From Allocoleopsis franciscana PCC 7113 (GTDB lineage: Bacteria; Cyanobacteriota; Cyanobacteriia; Cyanobacteriales; Coleofasciculaceae): a stretch of 64,000 nucleotides of DNA. Below the pieces are notes generated by a model, which was not told the origin of the DNA, searched no databases, and saw only the letters and a program-made list of their open reading frames with translations. Where the stretch lies: NCBI RefSeq assembly GCF_000317515.1, contig NC_019738.1, positions 99,501 to 163,500 on the forward strand. Direction: 5' to 3'. The translations under genes were made by a program, and so were the position numbers. Shown here piece after piece: positions 63,885 to 64,000 of this stretch (the first letter of the stretch is position 1; every line of letters starts with the position of its first letter).

Positions 63885-64000
63885 CTATTGCCCCCCAGTT
63901 AGACTGTTGTAAACCATCTTGAACGCCATTACCACGAGGACAAAACTGAAAATCGTCCTCAAAATCTGAGTTTTAGCTCCGACCAAAACCCTAGCTCCCA
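63885..64000 (-). CDS. C-terminus of a second TauE/SafE permease (cut by window edge)
   Basis: Reading in from the right edge, one frame gives GARVLVGAKTQILRTIFSFV and LVVMAFKMVYNSLTGGQ before a TAG at 63885-63887. This matches the end of the TSUP gene at 60269-61066 (LVGARLCKITPQRTLRFVIY) in both pattern and place. Only the last helix is in the window. Coupling to DUF1634 supports the call. Confidence 0.7.
   Translation of the reverse strand, partial: GARVLVGAKTQILRTIFSFVLVVMAFKMVYNSLTGGQ

Overview
The window is cyanobacterial chromosome. The evidence is frequent HIP1 octamers (GCGATCGC), ferredoxin-dependent narB and nirA, NtcA-type promoters, an NDH-1 NdhS subunit, a valyl-tRNA synthetase with a cyanobacterial CAAD membrane insert, a GUN4 domain, and heptanucleotide tandem repeats. 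The gene mix fits a large-genome filamentous strain. The genus cannot be fixed from the sequence alone, and nothing here proves or excludes heterocysts.

Region 1 (1-25.2 kb) is an envelope or exopolysaccharide island. A BY-kinase/Wzc-like chain-length regulator (cut by the window edge) and a GT4 glycosyltransferase run leftward. A sugar transferase and a HepA-type ABC exporter, adjacent as hepC-hepA are in Nostoc, run rightward, followed by four GT2 enzymes, one GT4 enzyme and a Wzy-like polymerase in a tightly packed, partly overlapping operon. Convergent to it are two more GT4 genes and a membrane-anchored beta-propeller with an EF-hand-like loop. Then come an acyltransferase, two more GT4 genes, a YdcF protein and a small anchored protein. 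Together these could start, extend, decorate, polymerise and export a polysaccharide. A GTAN8TAC-N22-TAN3T promoter faces the leftward Wzc operon, which hints at nitrogen control.

Region 2 (25.4-41.3 kb) is mostly housekeeping: a caspase-like/GUN4 fusion whose catalytic His position holds Tyr, a decayed Hanks-kinase fragment, mrp, rodA, ndhS, a HAS-barrel protein, a solitary IS605-type tnpB, a cation:proton antiporter with two USP domains, valS with CAAD, and a DsbA-like lipoprotein.

Region 3 (40.9-56.1 kb) is a leftward nitrate-assimilation supercluster: nirA-nrtABCD, then nrtP, then a second nirA with narB, then a PsiE-like gene and narM. It holds two uptake systems and two nitrite reductases. 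Four canonical NtcA promoters precede nirA(1), nrtP (two in tandem) and nirA(2)-narB.

Region 4 (56.8-64 kb) has a small membrane protein, a HEAT-repeat protein, a complete ISKra4-like element (8-bp target duplication, passenger gene, transposase split at a T8 run), a TauE/SafE gene, an ISL3 element whose transposase lacks an internal block, a LysR gene beheaded by that element, and a DUF1634-TauE pair running off the right edge.
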